A DNA stretch of 64,000 nt from Tupaia tana (GCA_026018925.1 JAKSZU010000008.1:61651027-61715026), one strand, 5' to 3'; shown: positions 45,881 through 57,593, counted from the stretch's first letter. Notes: generated by a model from the letters alone, not told the origin. Numbers and translations: made by a program.

Positions 45881-47206
45881 AGTGAAGCTCATTGTTGTCT
45901 GCTAGATTGTTATTTGTGTTGTCCTTTTTGCTGGCTAGGGATGTCATTGAATAAACTCAAGATCTCTTGATAATCATGTTCACCCATTGTCAGTTCTCTA
46001 ACATTGATAGACACACTCTGCTCCTTTGGTTTTTTCCCTGTGCACCACATTCCATCAGGTGCAGGCAAAAACATCTGAGGATGGACTATATCAGAACCAA
46101 AAACTGAGACGCAACATTGACTGAACTTAAATAGAATCGCAACTGGTCCATTTTTGAAATGAGGATGGAGACCTCCAGAGGACTCGCAGCAGTGAGAATA
46201 AAAACGGAGTAAGATTTCTTCCCCGAAGCGAGTTGAAAGTGGAAAAGAGTAAGAGGAGAAGATTTGTGTAAATGTTATGATTTTCTGAAATATTTTCATT
46301 TAGTACTCAGTGTGGTAATTAAAATGAAATGATTATCACTCCACTTATTATGTCACTATATTTAAGAGGCAGATTATAACACATATGTGGTTGGGAATAA
46401 TAGAATTTAAAGAAATTCAGAAGGTTACCAGTTAGTGGCTTTGAAATGATGCTCTTTAGCAATTTAAGATTCTCATAGGGTTTCTTTGTGGGCCAGGAGT
46501 AAGAGGTTATCAGTGGAAATCGAGACACATACACACACACACACACATGTCAGCAAAGCAGATCAAGTGATTACCTGCTTTGGAAACTTACTTTTGAGTA
46601 ACATCTTATTTGAGTAAAGAATTTCAAAAGTTAAAACAATTCTAGAAGTCATGAGTTTGAAATTCTATTTTTCTCTTTGAATTTGAACAAAACCCGGGGC
46701 CTCACTGAGTTCCTTTGCTTATGTATTTAATTAGGGGCAGAGCTGGATTTGCTGTTGTGTGAGAGCTCAGTCTTTGACATTTGCTCTCTGATATTTACAT
46801 GAAATAAAAGAAAATTACTGAACTGTGTTATGTCTTCCACAACTGTCATCAATGTCAAGTTCTACTAAGAAGGTAGTTACCTTTGTAGGACTTACATAAA
46901 TTAACTTTATCATTTTAGCAATTATTTGCTAAATTTCTCTCTCTGTTTTATAGGTTAATTCATTTCTCTACATTCCCTACTACTAGTGACACAGTCTTGT
47001 GTCTTACAGTAATTTGATTTATGTGCACTTTTTCCTCAGGTAAAGGGTATATAGTCTGAACAGATTCATTCATCTCTTCTTTTCTTACTTCTTCTTTTCT
47101 TCTTTAAAGCACAAAAAGCTAAATACATTGTTGTACTCATTTAGTAAAACGGTAAGACATCAGAGGATTTCTGAATAGAAAAGTATAATCTCTTGACTGC
47201 TTTTGC
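45881..47206. other. Unassigned sequence with a 129-codon open frame on the minus strand
   Basis: The minus strand is open from an ATG at 46299 to a TAA at 45910. It is the longest open frame in the window that is not explained by a SINE or other named repeat. Its product has clustered cysteines ('YSHCCESSGG', 'FSQCCVSVF') and a hydrophilic end, and no domain I recognise. It may be a fossil of a retroelement, a processed pseudogene or chance. No gene is claimed. A short (AC)n lies at about 46528-46547. Confidence 0.3.
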
Positions 47207-47248
47207 GTGTGTGTGTGTGTGTGTGTGTGTGTCTTTGTGTGTGTGTGG
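47207..47248. repeat. (GT)n microsatellite
   Basis: GT run with one 'ct' interruption. Confidence 0.92.
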
Positions 47249-47794
47249 CCCGAGGAAGATAGGGGATGGAGGTGGACAGGAATGTGAAGAAATGGTAACA
47301 CAGGAAATAAGTTTGTCATTTGGGGCAAACATTTTAGTTATCACTAAGACAAAATTATTCTCTTTAACAAAGATGATCTCTAAAACTACTCCCATTGAAG
47401 TATGCAAAAAGATCTTTTAAGAGGCATTCTATAGGGAAAAATTCAAGAAGAAATACAACTATCTGAGTTTGCATAGGTATGTGCAAATAGAGACAGAGAA
47501 GCCAAGATATATGAAAGAGTTAATTTTGCCTGAACATGTGCAAAATTTGGACACAGAATTAAAGACATTTGGTAATCAGTCCATCAGTCTTCTAAGGAAG
47601 TTCACAGTGTGAATCAACATGGTCTGGTTCTTCCTTGGGGAAGAAATGGTAGAAGGCATAAGAGATTCCAATGCACTCCGTAGGTCAGGGATAAGCACAA
47701 AAGAAAAGGAAGGCAGTGATTTCTGTAAGCCATACCTAGTCAAAACAGCAAGGACATTTCCTTAATTAAGTATCTAGTGATACTTGTTTCTTTA
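47249..47794. other. Unassigned sequence
   Basis: Nothing recognised. Confidence 0.45.
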
Positions 47795-47890
47795 TTCCTT
47801 CCTTCATCAAATAGTTATTGGAATCCTACATTGTTCCTGACTCTGCAATAGATAATCAGTGATACAAAGGATAGAGACAGAGTCCCTCCT
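47795..47890 (-). repeat. L2 3' end fragment
   Basis: 'ccttccttcatcaaatagtt', 'attggaatcctacattgttc' and 'gatacaaaggatagagacag' match the L2 end in reverse. Confidence 0.6.
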
Positions 47891-47951
47891 TGGTGATGGT
47901 TTTGCTTTATTTGTATTTGTGATATAAATTAGTTACCTATTTAATAAACTC

Positions 47952-48167
47952 CAATCATGTGTCACTTAATGACTGTGATATGTTTTGAGAAACTGGCTGT
48001 TAGACAATTTTGTCATTGCATGAACATCACAGAGGGTACTTCCACAAGCCTATGTGGCATAATACTACACACCTGGGTATATGGTATAATTCGTATGCTC
48101 CCTATAGGACCACCACTGCTTATGCAGACCATTGTTAATGGAAACATTACTACGCAGCTCATGACAG
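47952..48167. mobile_element. Tigger/pogo-type DNA transposon fossil
   Basis: Left end 'caatcatgtgtcacttaatg', then 'gatatgttttgagaaactgg', 'attttgtcattgcatgaaca', 'ataatactacacacctgggt', 'gctccctataggaccaccac' and right end 'actacgcagctcatgacag'. The ends form a CAGTCATG-type inverted repeat. At about 216 bp it is an internally deleted, non-autonomous copy of a mammalian Tigger-like element. The subfamily is not certain. Confidence 0.75.
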
Positions 48168-48279
48168 TATATGTTTCAACCTAAATTATAGACAAAATTT
48201 TTTGCTGCCTTTATATATCTCTTATTAATAATGTAAAAGAAATAAAAACTACTGGAACTCTTAAGGAAAAGCTATTAGG

Positions 48280-48305
48280 AAAAAAAAAAAAAAAAAAAAA
48301 AAAAA
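48280..48305. repeat. Poly(A) run of 26
   Basis: An uninterrupted A-run. The preceding sequence ('aactcttaaggaaaagctat') is not a SINE seen here, so it may be a tail of an unknown retrocopy. Confidence 0.9.
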
Positions 48306-48788
48306 CAGGATCCAAAATGGACAGTTTCACTTGAGATTGTGAGTCCCAAAGATGACAAAACAAGCAAGCAGCAGTGTCCAGGTACAGGTACCTAATATAT
48401 GGGGACATATTTATCTGTTATACAATAGACAGTAAATGAGAACTATTTCTCTGCCTCTCCACCAAACCATCTAGCAAGATGTACTTTAGTTTAGAAGCAG
48501 TACGCTTTCAAATCTTGCATGAGTTCCCTGCATTAGGCAAGAAGCATTTTAACTTTAAGGTTTGTTGTAATAGTTATGATTTCTAAGACTTACCTAAATA
48601 GTGAGATTATATGTATCTCTTATATACTTACTGTGGACAAGGAGTTGAGAATAAATTATATTAAATGTATCCATCTAATAATTTCCTTTGGGTGGCACTT
48701 GTTTTGTCTCAATTTGTTATGATATATACTCACAATGTTTAGAAGGAGCCAAATATCTGATGTTAAATTCTGACTTTAAGAGTGGATA
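48306..48788. other. Unassigned sequence
   Basis: Nothing recognised. Confidence 0.45.
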
Positions 48789-49039
48789 TGGGAGCTAGCA
48801 GGTATAGTGGTTATGGTGCTAGACTCCCACATGGCAAAATGCAGTTCAAGTCCTAGACCTGGCACCTTGAAACTCACACTGGGCAGATGTGCAAAATTCC
48901 AAGAGAACAACAAAAAAAAAGTCATTGCAGCATGGCCCCCCTTGGGGAGTGATTTCTCACTTTCTCTCTCTCTGTTTCCCTGTGTTTCCAGTGAGCACGT
49001 GCACCCACTAGCAAAAACTGCTCTCTTAAAAAAAAAAAA
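48789..49039 (+). repeat. tRNA-derived SINE, long form
   Basis: 'gggagctagcaggtatagtg', 'gcagttcaagtcctagacct', body, CT-rich stretch and 'cacccactagcaaaaact' plus poly(A). Confidence 0.9.
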
Positions 49040-49714
49040 TTGAAAATTGTTAGAATCTTTAAAGTATGAAAATGCATTAGATTAATTAGCATTTTGATTA
49101 AAGTACAAAAATAGTGTGACAAAATGATCTATCTGAATCCAAGTAAAGTTGATACAAAACAAATGACTTGGGTCCTTAGAGGAAGCACATGAGATATTAG
49201 ATACTGTTGGAAAAGGTTTAACTTTTAAAGTCATCGCACTAGATAAACTATCTGCATTACTTCTTTTTAGCATCTGCATTCTGTGATTTCTACAGCTAGT
49301 TAGACATTTGGAGCATCTGCTAAAGCTCAAGTTCTGCTCTAGCTTCCTGTAGTAGAGTTAAGGATTATTTGCTTTTATATGGTTCATTTATGTCTGTGGT
49401 ATGCGATAAAGGTGGTGATTTCTTGACACAGCAATATAGATGGGTTTTCCCCATTAAAAGCTCTACTACAGGGAGGGGACTTGTATAAATCACTGTGTGG
49501 TCTCATAAATTGTATAGTGTTGTGGTATGCTTTCCTCCCAGGTTTGGATCAGAATAACAAGCACACATGAAATTGCCAAGAGCATTCAAAAAGAAAGTAA
49601 AACCAACTAAAACAAACAAAACAAAGTCTAATATTATTTTAAGAAAATATCCTGCTAAATGCTTAACCCAGCTGAAATATTTCCAAGGCTTTAGCCAAGA
49701 ATATGAAATTGGTG
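49040..49714. other. Unassigned sequence
   Basis: Nothing recognised. Confidence 0.45.
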
Positions 49715-49803
49715 GTAGGTTGTGTGTGTATGTATGTGCGTGTGTATGTAGGTTGTGTGTGTATGTATGTGCGTGTGTATGTAGTGTGTATGTATGTGCG
49801 TCT
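49715..49803. repeat. GT-rich minisatellite, 33-bp unit
   Basis: Two exact 33-base units (49715-49747 and 49748-49780) that start 'gtaggttgtgtgtgtatgta' and a shortened third. Confidence 0.93.
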
Positions 49804-49864
49804 CTTATTTCAGGTCAGGAAATAGTAGAACAGATAGTAATTTGAGAAATATCAGTACTAGTAA

Positions 49865-49995
49865 AGTAAATCATATTTATTGAGCACTTACTCTATGCTT
49901 GTCGTCTTGCTCATTGCTTTTCCTTGGTTTCCCTTGTTTAATTCCCACAATCATCCTGCACAGTATTATATTACAAATGAAGAAATTTATGACTA
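49865..49995 (-). repeat. MIR SINE fossil
   Basis: 'catatttattgagcacttac', 'tctatgcttgtcgtcttgct' and 'ttaattcccacaatcatcct' followed by 'ttacaaatgaagaaattta' are MIR in reverse. Confidence 0.7.
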
Positions 49996-50222
49996 CCCAC
50001 TGCATAGTCACTAGAATATTCTGTAATGCACATTGATGCTTTTACTTTAAGTCACATCTCATTTAGGTAAAAATTACTTGACAATATATAAGCTTTCTAC
50101 CTACTTTTAATGGCCACACTTCTAATCAGGCCTAGAGAAAATGGCTTTTGAGTGTATTTCTTAAATAAAAATACATTACACTTCTAGGATTTACATTAAC
50201 TCTTTCCTACCACCTGTCTTTT
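49996..50222. other. Short unassigned stretch
   Basis: Nothing recognised. Confidence 0.4.
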
Positions 50223-50236
50223 AAATCATGCTTACC

Positions 50237-50501
50237 GGGAACCAGCAGTTAGCGTAATGGCTATGTCGCTGGACTCCCACGTAGTCGACCGCGGTTCGCG
50301 TCTTGGACCCGGTGGCTTACAACTCACGCCGGGTGCGTGTGCGTGCGTGCCCAAGATCCCGAGAGGAGAATGGAGGAGAAGGGATTGCGGCGTGACCATC
50401 CCCCCTGGGGGGTGATTTCTCGCTTTCTGTCTCTATGTCTCTCTCTCTGTCTGGCGAGCGCACGCGCCCTATAGCGAAAAACCTCTCAAAAAAAAAAAAA
50501 A
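50237..50501 (+). repeat. tRNA-derived SINE, long form, young, exact 14-bp TSD
   Basis: One of the most complete copies: 'gggaaccagcagttagcgta', 'ggttcgcgtcttggacccgg', body, 'cgagcgcacgcgccctatag', 'cgaaaaacctctc' and poly(A). The TSD 'aaatcatgcttacc' is exact (50223-50236, 50502-50515). Confidence 0.97.
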
Positions 50502-50564
50502 AAATCATGCTTACCAATAGGAGACATCAATTGAGCACTGACTGTATGTGAAGTACAGGTTTAG

Positions 50565-51680
50565 GAAAAAGCTTATGCCCAACAAAAGAAACAATAATTA
50601 GAGAGAATCAACAACCTTTGGAATGGGAGAATATATTTGCAAACCACACCTCAGATAAGGGACTGATAACCAGCACTTATAAGTAACTTAAGCAGCTCAC
50701 TCAAAAACAAAACAAAAAAAAGACCAATCCAATTAAAAGACGGGCAAATGAGCTAGAGAGGCAACTCTCTAAGAAAGACATGAACAGCCAAAAACCATAC
50801 GAAAAAAATGTTCAATATCCCTTAGCATAAGGGAGATGCAAGTCAAAACCACAATGAGATACCACCTAACCTTAGTCAGAACAGCTAAGATTTAAAAAAT
50901 AAAGAATTATAAGTGCTGGCAAGGCTGTGATGAAAAGGGAACTCTCTAACATTGCTGATGGGAATGTAAATTAATCCAGCCACTGTGGAGAACAATATGG
51001 GGGTTCCTCAAAGTCCTGAAAATAGAAATGCCATATGATCCAGCACTTCCACTCCTGGGTATCTACCCAAAGGATAGGAATTCACTCAGTTCGAAAAACA
51101 CTTGAACATTCATGTTTATTGCAACATTATTCACAATTGCTAAGAAACAGAACCAACCCAGATGCCCACAGACAGGCAAATTAATTGAAAAAGTTTGCCA
51201 CAAATATACTACAGAATATTACTCAGTCATAAAAAGAATGTGATCCTAGCATTTTATATAAAGTGGACAAATATGAAAGATTTATCCCTAAGTGAAGCAA
51301 GTCAAACTATGAAAAACAGGCATTATATGTCCCTACTTAATATGTACTGAATGTCTGCACTGTATGGCAGAAAGTGAATATTGGACAAAATAAAGATATT
51401 GTGGAACTGTGGATCAGAGACAGTTTGGGAGGAGGGTAGGAAATGTCAGAAGTTGAGAGGGAAGGAATCAAGGGGGAAAATAAAGGGGTTAAACAGTTAA
51501 GAAACACAAAATGAAAAATTATCTCTTGAAGATAATAGGTATAGTAATATCTGATCGAGCTAATATTCAGTGTATTTTGGATGTATTTGGATGGGAAATA
51601 TTCATTTTGTATGCTGTTATGATAAACAGTGAATGAATGTAGAATGAATGAATAAATAAATAAATAAATAAATAATCAGT
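50565..51680 (+). mobile_element. L1 LINE, 5'-truncated 3' end
   Basis: The stretch is L1 from the end of ORF2 into the 3' UTR: 'ggaatgggagaatatatttg', 'agataagggactgataacca', 'gggcaaatgagctagagagg', 'gcaagtcaaaaccacaatga', 'gctggcaaggctgtgatgaa', 'ccatatgatccagcacttcc', 'tgcaacattattcacaattg' and 'cagaatattactcagtcata'. The end region with '(aaat)n' at 51647-51676 is its likely tail. Many stops and frame breaks show it is dead. L1 is the expected driver of the SINEs here. Confidence 0.92.
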
Positions 51681-51713
51681 ACAAAGGAAAGGGATTAAAA
51701 ATGAGAAGATTGA

Positions 51714-51747
51714 CCCCCCCCCCAATTTACACACACATATATATATG

Positions 51748-51794
<47 letters not shown>

Positions 51795-51795
51795 T
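51714..51795. repeat. C10 run, (TA)n and (AC)n compound microsatellite
   Basis: C-run 51714-51723, then '(at)n' and a long '(ac)n' ending at 51795. Confidence 0.93.
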
Positions 51796-51936
51796 GAAAA
51801 ATACAAATGCACATATACATTTTTTGTTTCACCTTATGCTACTAGACTTGATATTTTCCTAAGAATATTATGGTCCTAAAAAAAATTTTAACTTTAAAAG
51901 ATATTGACCTTAATTTACACCAAAGAGAGAGTTTTG

Positions 51937-52187
51937 TTTGTTTGTTTTTGTTTTTGTTTTAGGTTTTTGCCATAGGGTGGCCAAAGAGAGAGACAGTAAT
52001 AAATCACCCCCTAGGGTGAAGAGAGATGGTATGCCACAATCTCTTTTCTTCCATTCTCCTCCTGGAATTTTTGGAATATATGCACACATGCCTGGCATGA
52101 TTTTCAAGTTACCAGGTCTGGAACTTGAACCACAGTCAGTCACGTGGGAGTCCAGCACCTTAACCACCATACCACCTGTTGTCCCTC
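51937..52187 (-). repeat. tRNA-derived SINE, long form
   Basis: Reverse copy: T/G-rich tail, 'aggtttttgccatagggtgg', 'ccaaagagagagacagtaat', 'ggaacttgaaccacagtcag', 'ataccacctgttgtccc'. Confidence 0.88.
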
Positions 52188-52748
52188 CATCCAGCCCAGG
52201 AAAGAGATTTTATCAATTGAAGGTTCTGGCTTATCATTAACAATGTTGCAAGAGCTTTAGCACTGAAGAAACAGGTCTAGATCTACCTGGGGACAATGAT
52301 TCACTTCATTTTTTCTCAGTGACTGTAATGGGTGACTTGTGTAAACATGGAACTAGCTATTTATAGATCACTTAATCAGTGACTTGAGAGAGACTCTCAC
52401 TGAGACATTCTAATGAGGAAATAGATAACAAAAATCACAGCATCACAGAAACGTGATGAATGTCATTCTATGTCAGTGGTGATATCCTGTTGAGAAACAA
52501 AGGAAGATGTTTCACTGACCTGAGTATCAGGGAAATGGTGTTTTTCTCTAATTCCTAAATTTTTACATGTGATATATTTACTTTTTCCTTTGCCTCCAGA
52601 AAACTTAGAATCTAATTTTTTTATTTACCACCAGCAATTTCATAGGACTACTAGGTATATTTTACATTGCTAATCTTTATTTTCTGTTTACCTCATTCCC
52701 AAATGTGCATTTTATACTAAATATGTGTAAATATGTATATATACATGA
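52188..52748. other. Unassigned sequence
   Basis: Nothing recognised. Confidence 0.45.
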
Positions 52749-52792
52749 GTGTGTGTGTGTGTGTGTGTGTGTGTGCATGTATATGTGTGTCT
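52749..52792. repeat. (GT)n microsatellite
   Basis: GT run next to the SINE on its right. Confidence 0.9.
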
Positions 52793-52804
52793 TAACCACA
52801 AGTT

Positions 52805-53069
52805 CTTTTTTTTTTAAGAGAGATTTTTGCTATTGGGCATGTGTGCTTACCAGAGAGACAAAGAGAGACAGAGAGACAGAAATAGAGAAATCACCCCCCT
52901 CGGGGGGATGGTCATGCTGCAATTCCTTCTCCTCCATTCTCCTCTCAGGATTTTGGGCACATAAGCACATATACCTGGCATAAATTTGAAGCTTCCAGGT
53001 CCAGGACTTGAACCATGGTCAACTAAGTGAGAGTCTAGTGACATAACCATTATGATATCCACTAGTTCC
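52805..53069 (-). repeat. tRNA-derived SINE, long form
   Basis: Reverse copy: 'ttaagagagatttttgctat', 'cagagagacaaagagagaca', 'ggacttgaaccatggtcaac', 'atgatatccactagttcc'. Confidence 0.9.
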
Positions 53070-53301
53070 AAAATAAATTTCTTATAAAATGAATAGAATA
53101 AGAAAGATTAACATTTAGAAAGATAAAATAAGTATTCACAGTGCCTACCATAATACATCTTATTTCATATAGTATATATTCTACTATTTTCACATAAAGT
53201 GAGGTATATCATGTTTTTTCCCTCTAAATAAAAAAATGAAATGTAAGACAATGTAAGCCATGAAACTCACTCCTATCCTAGACAACTGAGATCTTATGGA
53301 T
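53070..53301. other. Short AT-rich stretch
   Basis: Nothing recognised. Confidence 0.45.
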
Positions 53302-53603
53302 AGGGCCAGCCCTGTGGTCAAGTGTTTAAGGGAGCCAGTTTCCATGTGGCCAACTGCACGGTTCAAATCCAGTGCTGATGGTTTGAAAAACACTAGGCAT
53401 GTGTGTGTGAGTGCCCCAGATCCCAACAGGATGGCTAAATGGAAGAGAAGGGATTGTAACATGAACAAACTCCTTCGAGGGGAAGGGAAGTTTTCTCCTC
53501 TCCTTCTCTCTCTGTCTGTCTGCAGTGTGACCATGTCCCAAAAGAGATGCTTTCTCTTCTACCTTCTCTGTCTCTCTTTGGCAAATATGAAAAAAAATAA
53601 AAA
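53302..53603 (+). repeat. tRNA-derived SINE, long form with an extra block
   Basis: 'agggccagccctgtggtcaa', 'cacggttcaaatccagtgct', body and CT-rich part as usual. A further segment (about 53522-53570, 'gcagtgtgaccatgtcccaa') is followed by a second CT-rich part before 'ggcaaatatgaaaa'. Confidence 0.82.
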
Positions 53604-53652
53604 GTACATAGTATATTGTTGAGATAAAAATAGATCTTAAAACACTGTGTAT

Positions 53653-53936
53653 GGGGACCAGCAGTTGATGTAATGGCTATGTCGCTGGACTCCTATGTAG
53701 TCGACCATGGTTCAAGTCCCAGACCTGGTGGCTTAAACTCACGCTGAGCACATGAGTGCGTGCCCAAGATCCCAAGAAGAGAATGGAGGAGAAGGGATTG
53801 CGGCATGGCCATCCCCCTGGGGGGTGATTTCTTGCTTTCTATCTCTCTGTCTCTCTCTGTCTTTCTGGCAAGTGCATGCACCCTACAGCAAAAACCTCTC
53901 AAAACCAAACAAACCAATAAAACAAACAAAAAAAAA
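53653..53936 (+). repeat. tRNA-derived SINE, long form
   Basis: 'ggggaccagcagttgatgta', 'catggttcaagtcccagacc', body, 'ctacagcaaaaacctctc' and a '(caaa)n' tail. Confidence 0.94.
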
Positions 53937-54472
53937 ATCATGTATGAAATGGTTTTATTTTTTCAGAACAAATTCATACCTCTGTGACAGAAAAAAAATA
54001 AGCTGGGAGAGTTTATCATTAATAAAGTGTTGTAAGAAATAGTTACTATTATCTGTGCAAGATAATAGCTGATTTCTACTTATTTATTTATTTATTTTTA
54101 CCTATCAGCACTTATCAATTTTTCAGTGATGAACACATGCTATGTATATATAAGAGCCACTTACTGGAACACAAAGAATAGCTGCCTTCTCTCCATTTCC
54201 CTTCTGGCTTAACAAGTAGTATATCCCAAAGTGAATGTTCTAGAAAAAACTTGAGCATAGTGTTTCACAATCCCACATATTTTTTCCCAATAGATGTAGT
54301 TGAGAGAACTTCAAAGCCTTAATATGCTATAGTTAGTAGGTTTTCTGGAAAAGGTCACTAGGCTTGTGATATTATTGGCATCATTGAATTTATATCTTTT
54401 TTTCTACTCAAGACATACTGTTATTGGACGAGGTGGTCTATTCTATTTATTTGTTACAATAAAAAACAGTTT
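53937..54472. other. Unassigned sequence
   Basis: AT-rich. Nothing recognised. Confidence 0.45.
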
Positions 54473-54491
54473 CCAAATAACTGATTATTAT

Positions 54492-54697
54492 GTTTTAAAG
54501 AATTATTTTATTTAACTTTACTTCCTATTTATTTATTTGTTTATTTATTTATTTTGATTTGACCAGACAGGGACAGAGTGAGAGAGAGAGAGAGAGAGAG
54601 GAAAAGTGAGAAAACAAGCTGCCAACTCCAGGACTCAAACCATAGTCAGCCATGTAGGAGTCTAGCGTCCTTAACCACCACACCACCTGCCAGCCCA
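54492..54697 (-). repeat. tRNA-derived SINE, short form, TSD
   Basis: (TTTA)n, 'ttgatttgaccagacaggga', 'ggactcaaaccatagtcagc', 'ccacctgccagccc' give the short form in reverse. The TSD 'ccaaataactgattatta' has one change on the right (54698-54715). Confidence 0.94.
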
Positions 54698-54715
54698 CCA
54701 AATAACTGATGATTA

Positions 54716-55135
54716 GAACAGCTAGTCATTTAGAATAAGGTTTGAGCCTGACTTTTGATTACATAGTAGTGGTATAGCAACCTGATGAGTACTTCTACTT
54801 CAGATTTTCTACTTCAAAGTAATATCACATATTTTGTCAGCCAAGCTAAACAATATATTAATGGACTGAGATGTAATGCAAACACTGACTATTAACTTAA
54901 TACTGGCTTGAATTTAGGATGGGAATGTGAGGTTTTTCTCTGACAAAATTCACCTGCCTAACTTTGTTTCTGGCTCCTTAATTCAACCTACTATGCATCT
55001 CTCTGTCTTTTAAATACATACCTACATATGTTCATACATCTACTCTAGTGTCAAGTGGACTATAAAATACATTCATATGTTCTTATTAAGAAGGCAGAGA
55101 ACATACAATAGGACAAGGGAGAAGTGGAAATGTGC
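54716..55135. other. Unassigned sequence
   Basis: Nothing recognised. Confidence 0.45.
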
Positions 55136-55148
55136 AGAGCATGCTTTC

Positions 55149-55390
55149 CGCTATAGGGCGCGTGCGCTCGCCAGACAGACAGAGAGAGACATAGAGACAG
55201 AAAGCGAGAAATCACCCCCCAGGGGGGATGGTCACGCCGCAATCCCTTCTCCTCCATTCTCCTCTCGGGATCTTGGGCACAACGCACACGCGCCCGGCGT
55301 GAGTTGTAAGCCACCGGGTCCGAGACGCGAACCGCGGTCAACTACGTGGGAGTCCAGCGACATAGCCATTACGCTAACTGCTGGTTCCCG
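55149..55390 (-). repeat. Young SINE inserted without an A-tail
   Basis: A near-consensus copy in reverse, head 'acgctaactgctggttccc'. Its tail side begins abruptly with 'cgctatagggcgcgtgcgct' right after the TSD. The usual poly(T) and 'gagaggttt' are absent. The TSD 'agagcatgctttc' is exact (55136-55148, 55391-55403), so this is the original state and not later loss. Confidence 0.95.
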
Positions 55391-55403
55391 AGAGCATGCT
55401 TTC

Positions 55404-56201
55404 TTGAAACACTGTCTGTGCTTGTAAAGTGAAGTAGTTTGGAAACAGGTTCTACACTTTCTACAGACCTCCGTCTCCTATATGTCTTCCTCTGGCCTCC
55501 TCGAAATTGGCCCTCAGAGCCTTTTGCTGAACCTAAAAATAGCTCCCAGATATCTTGCTATCTCACTGTTTTAGTGACTCTCCCTCCTTTACTGAGATTC
55601 TATGATCAGGAAAAGTAGTGGGGAGGATTTAATGACATACATTTTTTGGTTCAAAATAAGTTCATTATATGACATGTCCTTTATCTTTGTGTGACTAGTT
55701 CAAAAACATATGTAAGATTTTCTATAACTTCACTTACAATCATGTTTGGAAATTATAGTGAATTCTTTGGTTTAAGGTAAGCAAATGTCAGTATCTGGCT
55801 CGTTTTAGATGACATTATCTCACATATTAAGCTATTAAATGACTTAAACTTTGGACATCAAGTTATTTGCTACATGTCTTAACTGAATTATCTGCTTACA
55901 TTTCAGCAAACATCTCCTGTTTTCCCACATCGCATGATTATTAACTATCACTGAATTCCCTGACAAAGTTCTGGGTAAGTGGTCTAACCCTAACCTTCCC
56001 TTCTAAGAAGGAAAGTTAAATAAATACTTTCATCCTATATCTTGGTGAACCATCTTAGGTTTTGAATTGGACACAATGTTCCAAAAGGAGACTTACACAT
56101 AAGAAAATGATATGTATAGTAATTTCCACCCTCTCTTCATGAGTCATTGTGGGTAAAGTTTGTGATTTTGTTCTTGTTAAATAGTCCTTACCTGTGGCAA
56201 A

Positions 56202-56204
<3 letters not shown>
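55404..56204. other. Unassigned sequence
   Basis: The part at 55460-55620 is pyrimidine-rich and may be an L2 remnant. Nothing certain. Confidence 0.4.

Positions 56205-56243
<39 letters not shown>
56205..56243. repeat. (AC)n microsatellite
   Basis: Pure AC run of about 19 units, then 'aaacacaaa'. Confidence 0.93.
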
Positions 56244-56248
<5 letters not shown>

Positions 56249-57593
56249 AATTGGAGAGTGAACAGAGCTGACAAGGCACAATTAAGGCTTTAATCTTCGA
56301 GAAAGAATCCGGTTGGAGAATTCCCCTTCTTGTTAGAGCTTTTGTCGACATTTTCAAGCATGTAAACAGCCTTAAAAAAAACTCCAAATACATGACTTTG
56401 GAATTTAAAGGAATCTGCAATAATGTTTTTAAAGAGACAGGAAGTCAGAAAGTTGATCTTCATTGGTTTTCTGCCTACCATGCAGAATGCACTTCAGAAA
56501 GCTGGTATATGCATTGACACGTCAGCTGAAGGGAGGACAACATTATGGTGTTATAGTCCTCTGGGCCTTTCAAAGGAACAAAAAAAAAATTTTTTTGTTT
56601 AATCTCATTATAGGTTCACGATGTTCTTTTGTACTGTTATGATTAAGTCAACCAAACATGAGTTGGTCAACATTAAAACAGAAAGCTGGGTAGCAGTTGA
56701 AGTCACAAATAGTTTCCTGTGAATTTGGATGTCTTGAGCAAAGCTGAAATGTTTGCATAATCTTTTCTCTAGCAACAACATTCCACATGCATATTTCTCT
56801 TTAAAAAGAAACTCCACTCTCAGTGTATTCTGGGTTCAAGACCTGAATAAAAACCATCTTGAGTCAAAAGTCCTCTTCTAAAAATTGAGATGTAGACGAG
56901 GTCATAAGCTTTTTGACTTCTTGTTTAAATCATTTATGGATGACTAAAAGTCACACTAATTTAAAGTACAAATTTACTAAAATCTCTGAACTTGAACTTT
57001 GAGCTATCTAGCCCAATTTCTTTCCCCAAATCTTCCCAAATGTTTGATGTTTCTAAAAAGACGATAAATCACTATACATAATACTGAGCAAAGGAGAAGG
57101 TGAAATGAACAATAAAATCTGCTTACATAATTTTTCTCAGAGTTTGGAAATAAAAATGTTAAGTGTAGCCCACCACTTTCATGGCATTTTTCCAAAATAC
57201 ATGTCTTAAAGTGTATATGATATAACATTTACTTTTCTAACATAAAAATATAAAACCTAGAGATCCAAATGTATAAATAAAATGTAAATCTCTGAATTAT
57301 ACTTATTTTGAATGTCTTAACTTTCCCAGGAGTTTGATGAAGACAGAACTTAATAAAGGAATATTTTTATGATGAAAATTACTTGTCTCTCTGCTTTGAG
57401 CCAATGGGATGTTTGCCAAAAATTTTAATTTTCCCTCAACACAGTAGAATTGTATTATATGCTATTTTTATTTTATGAATTCAACTATATGGTTAATAGC
57501 ATAACTCAGATAGTATAAGGAATAATAAAAGTCTACACAATACTGTTTATCACATGTACTCTTTATGACAGACTATACATTTATTAGATGATT
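56244..57593. other. AT-rich sequence, nothing recognised
   Basis: Short open frames on the minus strand have no recognisable domain. Confidence 0.45.

Noticed and set aside
49715-49803. Direct repeats that might suggest a CRISPR-like array
   Set aside because: The units are contiguous without spacers, GT-rich and in a mammalian genome. It is a minisatellite.
50237-50320. tRNA-like head with box A- and box B-like motifs, possible tRNA gene
   Set aside because: It is the head of a SINE with a TSD and poly(A). The acceptor stem does not close and the sequence continues into the SINE body.
50565-51680. Possible functional L1
   Set aside because: Only the 3' end is present and it carries many stops. 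It is a truncated, dead copy.
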